Shown piece by piece: positions 45,451 to 48,400 of a stretch of 48,400 nucleotides of DNA. Within the stretch, counting starts at the first letter, position 1; the number at the start of each line of letters is the position of its first letter. Source of the DNA: an uncultured Rhodospirillales bacterium. Its GTDB lineage: Bacteria > Pseudomonadota > Alphaproteobacteria > Acetobacterales > Acetobacteraceae. Made by a program: the position numbers and the translations under genes. The DNA lies in assembly GCA_903927465.1 (NCBI GenBank), contig CAIYMY010000149.1, positions 1 to 48,400 on the forward strand, in the 5' to 3' direction. The notes beneath the pieces are model-generated. The model made no database searches. It was given only the letters and a program-made list of their open reading frames with translations, and was not told the origin of the DNA.

Positions 45451-46355
45451 CGCTGAGGCGCCCCCGGCGTGGGAAGGTTTTGGTCCTGACCTGGCACGAT
45501 GATGCCGCGCACCCGATCGCCCGGGCATGCCACAAGCTGCGAAATGCCGGTTTGCATATTCACGATGGCCTCACACCCCGTCAGCGTATTGTCGCCGCGT
45601 ACGATGGTGACATTGCCCCGCAACAGCGCCAGCCCATTGGGCGGCGTATAGACACCGGTGTCCCCGCGCACGACTTCGGTTGGTGTGCGGATTTCAACGC
45701 GGCCATAGGCTTCCACCTTTTCCAGAGTGCTGTCCGACCCGGGGGTCGCCTCAGCGGCGGGGCGTGCCGGTTGTGGGCGTGGCGCGCTGGCCGCTTGCGT
45801 GGGTGCTTCACGGAAATACGCCACCAGCACATCGGCGCGCACGCGCTTGTCATCCTTGGTTACCACCACGGCATCGCCGCGTGCCACCGCCATGCGCTTT
45901 TGCGGCCAGTATTCCAAGCTGTCACGGGCGGTCAGCACATTATCCGGTGAGGTCAGGCGCAGATTACGCCCTGTCAGCACCATCACCGCCTGATCTGTAT
46001 CGTAAATCGCGCGATCGCCTTCAGCGCGGTCTGTCGCGGTGGTGATCACGACAGTTCCTTCGGCTTCCAGGCGCCAAACCTCACTGGCGCCGCCGGGGCC
46101 TTCACTTTGTGGGCGAGGCTCAGCCGGCGTGCCGCCGCGTGGGCGATAGCGCGCCAGTAGCAAATCAGAATCAATCGTGACCCCGCCGCGCACCGCCCGC
46201 GCCGCGTCGCGCGCGATCACCAACTGTTCATTCTGGCGCCATTCAATGCCATCACGCGCTGTGACTTCGATGGGGCCACCTTGATTTAGGTCCACACCCT
46301 GCGCCCAAGCAGCCCCCGCCAGCAGGGAAAGCGCCAATGCAAAACGCCGCTTCAT
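45447..46355 (-). CDS. lptA: LPS transport periplasmic protein LptA (OstA family)
   Basis: Periplasmic bridge protein for LPS between LptC and LptD. 302 residues with a signal peptide ([20 protein letters not shown]) and repeated beta-jellyroll segments: [40 protein letters not shown] and [20 protein letters not shown]. It is much longer than the E. coli protein of 185 residues because of an inserted, proline- and alanine-rich linker around 190-215 and one near 75-90. Overlaps lptC by four bases and lptB by four. Confidence 0.9.
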   Translation of the reverse strand: MKRRFALALSLLAGAAWAQGVDLNQGGPIEVTARDGIEWRQNEQLVIARDAARAVRGGVTIDSDLLLARYRPRGGTPAEPRPQSEGPGGASEVWRLEAEGTVVITTATDRAEGDRAIYDTDQAVMVLTGRNLRLTSPDNVLTARDSLEYWPQKRMAVARGDAVVVTKDDKRVRADVLVAYFREAPTQAASAPRPQPARPAAEATPGSDSTLEKVEAYGRVEIRTPTEVVRGDTGVYTPPNGLALLRGNVTIVRGDNTLTGCEAIVNMQTGISQLVACPGDRVRGIIVPGQDQNLPTPGAPQR

Positions 46356-47032
46356 TGTGTGCCTTCCAAAAGGGCGCGCGAACGGCCTGTGAAAACCACC
46401 ACCGCCCCTTTGTCATAAAGGCGGAAACCCTCACTCACCAGCGTGCCGAAGGGGCCTTGCGCGGCCACGGGCTTGTCGCCTGAGGCCGCCCCTTCCTTCA
46501 ATTCAATCGCGGCTTCTTCGGTCACCAGCAGATTGCCGCCATCATGCCACAGCGTCACCTCTCCGCGCAGATCAAGATGATTGCGTGCCTTGTTCAGCCG
46601 GCCTTCGCGCGATTCCAGCAGCACCCAGCCATCGGTCATCACCAAATCGGCGCGCGGTGCTGTCAGGTCTACAATGTCCTGGTTTTGTCCCTGAGTCGCA
46701 ACCGAAGCCGTGACCGTATAGGGCCGGTTCTGTTCATCCACGCCCTGATAGCGGGGGCTGACGATCCGAATAGCCTCGGGCGCGGTTTGCGCCACACGGC
46801 GGAAGGAAACCCGCGCGCGTTCTTCAGCGCCTTCCAATTCCGGCCAGATGGCAATCGTCAGCAGCAACGCAACACCCGCGCCTGGCACCAACCATTTCAG
46901 CGCGCCCACCATCACCCTACGGCGCGCCATCTGCCCTGCGGAGGGCGACCAGCGTTCGCGCGATGGCGGCGTGATGCGCCGCGGCGCGCGCGGGGCTGCG
47001 ATGATCGATGCTTCAGGCGCGCGGTTCTTCAC
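46352..47032 (-). CDS. lptC: LPS export protein LptC
   Basis: Inner-membrane anchored periplasmic protein passing LPS from LptBFG to LptA. 226 residues with a basic cytoplasmic N-terminus of about 45 residues, one transmembrane helix (about 46-64, WLVPGAGVALLLTIAIWPEL), and a beta-jellyroll with RIVSPRYQGVDEQNRPYTVTA. The N-terminal tail is longer than in E. coli. The start overlaps the kdsD stop and the stop overlaps lptA, so kdsD-lptC-lptA-lptB is one translation-coupled set. Confidence 0.9.
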   Translation of the reverse strand: MKNRAPEASIIAAPRAPRRITPPSRERWSPSAGQMARRRVMVGALKWLVPGAGVALLLTIAIWPELEGAEERARVSFRRVAQTAPEAIRIVSPRYQGVDEQNRPYTVTASVATQGQNQDIVDLTAPRADLVMTDGWVLLESREGRLNKARNHLDLRGEVTLWHDGGNLLVTEEAAIELKEGAASGDKPVAAQGPFGTLVSEGFRLYDKGAVVVFTGRSRALLEGTQ

Positions 47033-48012
47033 GCCACACCTGCGCGCAACAAATCATGGATATGCAGAATACCGATTGGCCGGCGCGCTTCATCCACCAC
47101 GAAAAGCGCGGTAATGCCGTGCTTGTTCATGAGCCCAAGCGCTTCCGCCGCCAGCGCATCGCCGGTGATAGCGCGGGGGTTCTTGGTCATCACCTCACCG
47201 GCCGGACGCGCGAGCAAACCCGCTCCGCCCGAGACTTCCAGCGACCGGCGCAAATCGCCATCCGTGATCACGCCGGCCAGCACGCCATCCGCGCCCACCA
47301 CGCCAAGGCAGCCAAAGCGCCGCGCGGTCATGGCCAAAATCGCGGCTTCCATTGGCATATCGGGCGGCGCCAAGGGCAATTCCGCCGCGCCATGCATCAG
47401 ATCCCGCACGCGCGACAGCCGCGCCCCCAACTTGCCCCCTGGATGAAACACGCGAAAATCAGACGCCGTGAACCCCCGCCGCGAGAGCAACGCCACCGCC
47501 AAAGCATCCCCCAGCGCCATTTGCATGGTGGTGGAGGTTGTGGGGGCGAGCCCCATCGGGCAGGCCTCAGCCGCTGCCGGCAAAACCAGCGCCACATCAG
47601 CAGCCCGCGCCAAGGTGCTTTCCGCGCGGCCAATAATGCCAATCAGCGGCAGGCTGAAGCGCCTTGAATGCGCGATCAAATCCGCCAATTCCGGCGTTTC
47701 CCCAGAATTGGACAAGGCCAGCACCGCATCCCCGGCCAGGATCATCCCCAAATCGCCATGGGACGCTTCCGCCGGATGCACAAACAGCGCCGGCGTGCCG
47801 GTGGAAGCCATGGTCGCGGCAATCTTGCGCGCCACATGGCCCGATTTCCCCATGCCGGAAACCACAACGCGGCCCGTAACACCCGCCAGCAATCCTACAG
47901 CCCGGACAAAGCCATCATCCAAACTGTCTGACAGCGCACGCAGCGCATCCGCTTCCAGCGCCAGCACGCGGCGGCCTTCGGCAAGGTCAGGATGAGGAGC
48001 AACGGTATTCAC
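47029..48012 (-). CDS. kdsD: D-arabinose 5-phosphate isomerase
   Basis: Converts ribulose 5-phosphate to arabinose 5-phosphate for Kdo of LPS. 327 residues from GTG 48012, near the usual 328. SIS domain with VSGMGKSGHVARKIAATM and ALSNSGETPELADLI, a catalytic-type FHPGGKLGARL, and two CBS domains (about 205-327). AAGGTG precedes the GTG. An in-frame ATG at 48099 lies inside repeat copy B and would add residues absent from homologues, so it was not used. Followed directly by lptC. Confidence 0.94.
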   Translation of the reverse strand: MNTVAPHPDLAEGRRVLALEADALRALSDSLDDGFVRAVGLLAGVTGRVVVSGMGKSGHVARKIAATMASTGTPALFVHPAEASHGDLGMILAGDAVLALSNSGETPELADLIAHSRRFSLPLIGIIGRAESTLARAADVALVLPAAAEACPMGLAPTTSTTMQMALGDALAVALLSRRGFTASDFRVFHPGGKLGARLSRVRDLMHGAAELPLAPPDMPMEAAILAMTARRFGCLGVVGADGVLAGVITDGDLRRSLEVSGGAGLLARPAGEVMTKNPRAITGDALAAEALGLMNKHGITALFVVDEARRPIGILHIHDLLRAGVA

Positions 48013-48095
48013 GCCACCTTGTATGAGGCGGCGACCCTCAAGGGTCAATAAATTCTGGCGCTCCCCCTGCAAAAAAAATGCCAGAGCTTGCCGGA

Positions 48096-48191
48096 GCATG
48101 GCCAAGCCAAGTGGAATCACTTGGCGACTCGGGACATGCGACCAAACATTCAACTGGTGCTTGTCCGGTGAACGAAAGTGAACCGAACAAG
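48096..48191 (-). repeat. Two-hairpin intergenic repeat, copy B
   Basis: Hairpin 1 has outer arms GCATGGCC (48096-48103) and GGACATGC (48132-48139), with one mismatch, enclosing CCAAGTG (48107-48113) and CACTTGG (48118-48124) around GAAT. Hairpin 2 has arms CTTGTCCGGT (48160-48169) and ACCGAACAAG (48182-48191), with one C-A mismatch, around GAACGAAAGTGA. The spacings within hairpin 1 equal those of copy A exactly. It starts two bases after the nrnC stop and ends before kdsD. Confidence 0.8.
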
Positions 48192-48193
48192 TA

Positions 48194-48400
48194 CTAGTGG
48201 TGGAAAATATCCGGGTCCTCATAACCCAGCAGATCAAGCCGCCCGCGCGCCGGCAAAAAGCGGAAACAGGCCTCCGCCAAATCCAACCGGCCTTCACGCT
48301 TTAACAACCCCTCAAGCTTCGCCCACAGCGCATGCAAATGCAGCACATCAGAAGCGGCATAGGCCATTTGTTCTGTGGTGAGTTCCGCCGCACCCCAATC
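48194..48400 (-). CDS. nrnC: NrnC / ribonuclease D-like 3'-5' exonuclease, C-terminal part
   Basis: Partial: the N-terminus lies beyond the right window edge, leaving 68 residues. The segment AYAASDVLHLHALWAKLE contains the last exonuclease motif (Tyr and Asp), and the end FRFLPARGRLDLLGYEDPD, then IFHH, is that of the short RNase D-like proteins of alphaproteobacteria, of which NrnC of Bartonella degrades dinucleotide RNAs. It lacks the HRDC domains of true RNase D, because the protein stops soon after the exonuclease domain. The nrnC - kdsD/lptC neighbourhood is usual. Symbol by family. Confidence 0.85.
   Translation of the reverse strand, partial: DWGAAELTTEQMAYAASDVLHLHALWAKLEGLLKREGRLDLAEACFRFLPARGRLDLLGYEDPDIFHH

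Noticed and set aside
48013-48297. Upstream in-frame extension of kdsD to ATG 48099 or beyond
   Set aside because: It would run through repeat copy B and the opposite-frame end of nrnC; the family length and the AAGGTG site favour GTG 48012.

Overview
The window reads as ordinary chromosome from an alphaproteobacterium, most likely of the Acetobacteraceae (Rhodospirillales). The grounds are high-GC coding sequence, the gene orders lpxC-bamD-recN-ligA, glyQ-glyS-ppdK, aroE-coaE-dnaQ next to hemE and a PPDK regulator, mnmE-mnmG-rsmG-parA-parB, and nrnC-kdsD-lptC-lptA-lptB-rpoN-hpf, and the way individual proteins read. No 16S rRNA lies in the window, so the family assignment is inference. No rRNA, tRNA, CRISPR array or prophage was seen.

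Layout, left to right. 1-387: the right end of an IS5-type insertion sequence, cut by the window edge. 408-9674: accessory metabolism and signalling, namely an acetamidase/formamidase, a Ca2+/H+ antiporter, a GT-C glycosyltransferase, an AtzE/AtzG-like amidase pair, a carboxymuconolactone decarboxylase-like protein, a metallo-beta-lactamase-fold hydrolase, and a MarR / response regulator / histidine kinase operon. 9926-16531: a tyrosine phosphatase, then envelope and DNA-maintenance genes (lpxC, bamD, recN, ligA). 16588-26008: aminopeptidase P, a DUF1127 protein, and the leftward operon glyQ-vapB-vapC-glyS-ppdK-zinc-ribbon protein. 26088-33698: an NTF2-like protein, aroE-coaE-dnaQ, hemE, a candidate chromosomal origin, the PPDK regulator, an acetyltransferase, a quinone oxidoreductase, a DNA-repair methyltransferase and a 2Fe-2S ferredoxin. 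33711-39185: the partition region with two parS sites around mnmE-mnmG-rsmG-parA-parB. 39213-42361: an Lrp-type regulator, a two-gene UxaA/SuyAB-type lyase, a LysE exporter and a small secreted protein. 42477-48400: hpf, rpoN, lptB, lptA, lptC, kdsD and the 3' end of nrnC, read leftward.

The central biological theme is the origin-proximal chromosome: hemE / DnaA-box-bearing gap / PPDK regulator, then parS, parA and parB within about 9 kb. PPDK and its dedicated regulator flank the origin candidate. A second theme is lipid A and LPS: lpxC at one end, kdsD and lptABC at the other.

The most unusual signals are (i) two copies, 42 kb apart, of an about 95-base intergenic element made of two hairpins whose stems show compensatory base changes, each directly after the stop codon of a leftward gene; (ii) a vapBC toxin-antitoxin pair set inside the glyQ-glyS operon, with vapC overlapping glyS, which has no visible ribosome binding site of its own; (iii) a parS site built into the mnmG/rsmG stop-start overlap; (iv) a rho-independent terminator that also codes for the C-terminus of the opposing gene. 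I found no multi-gene cassette that looks like an undescribed defence or biosynthetic system.
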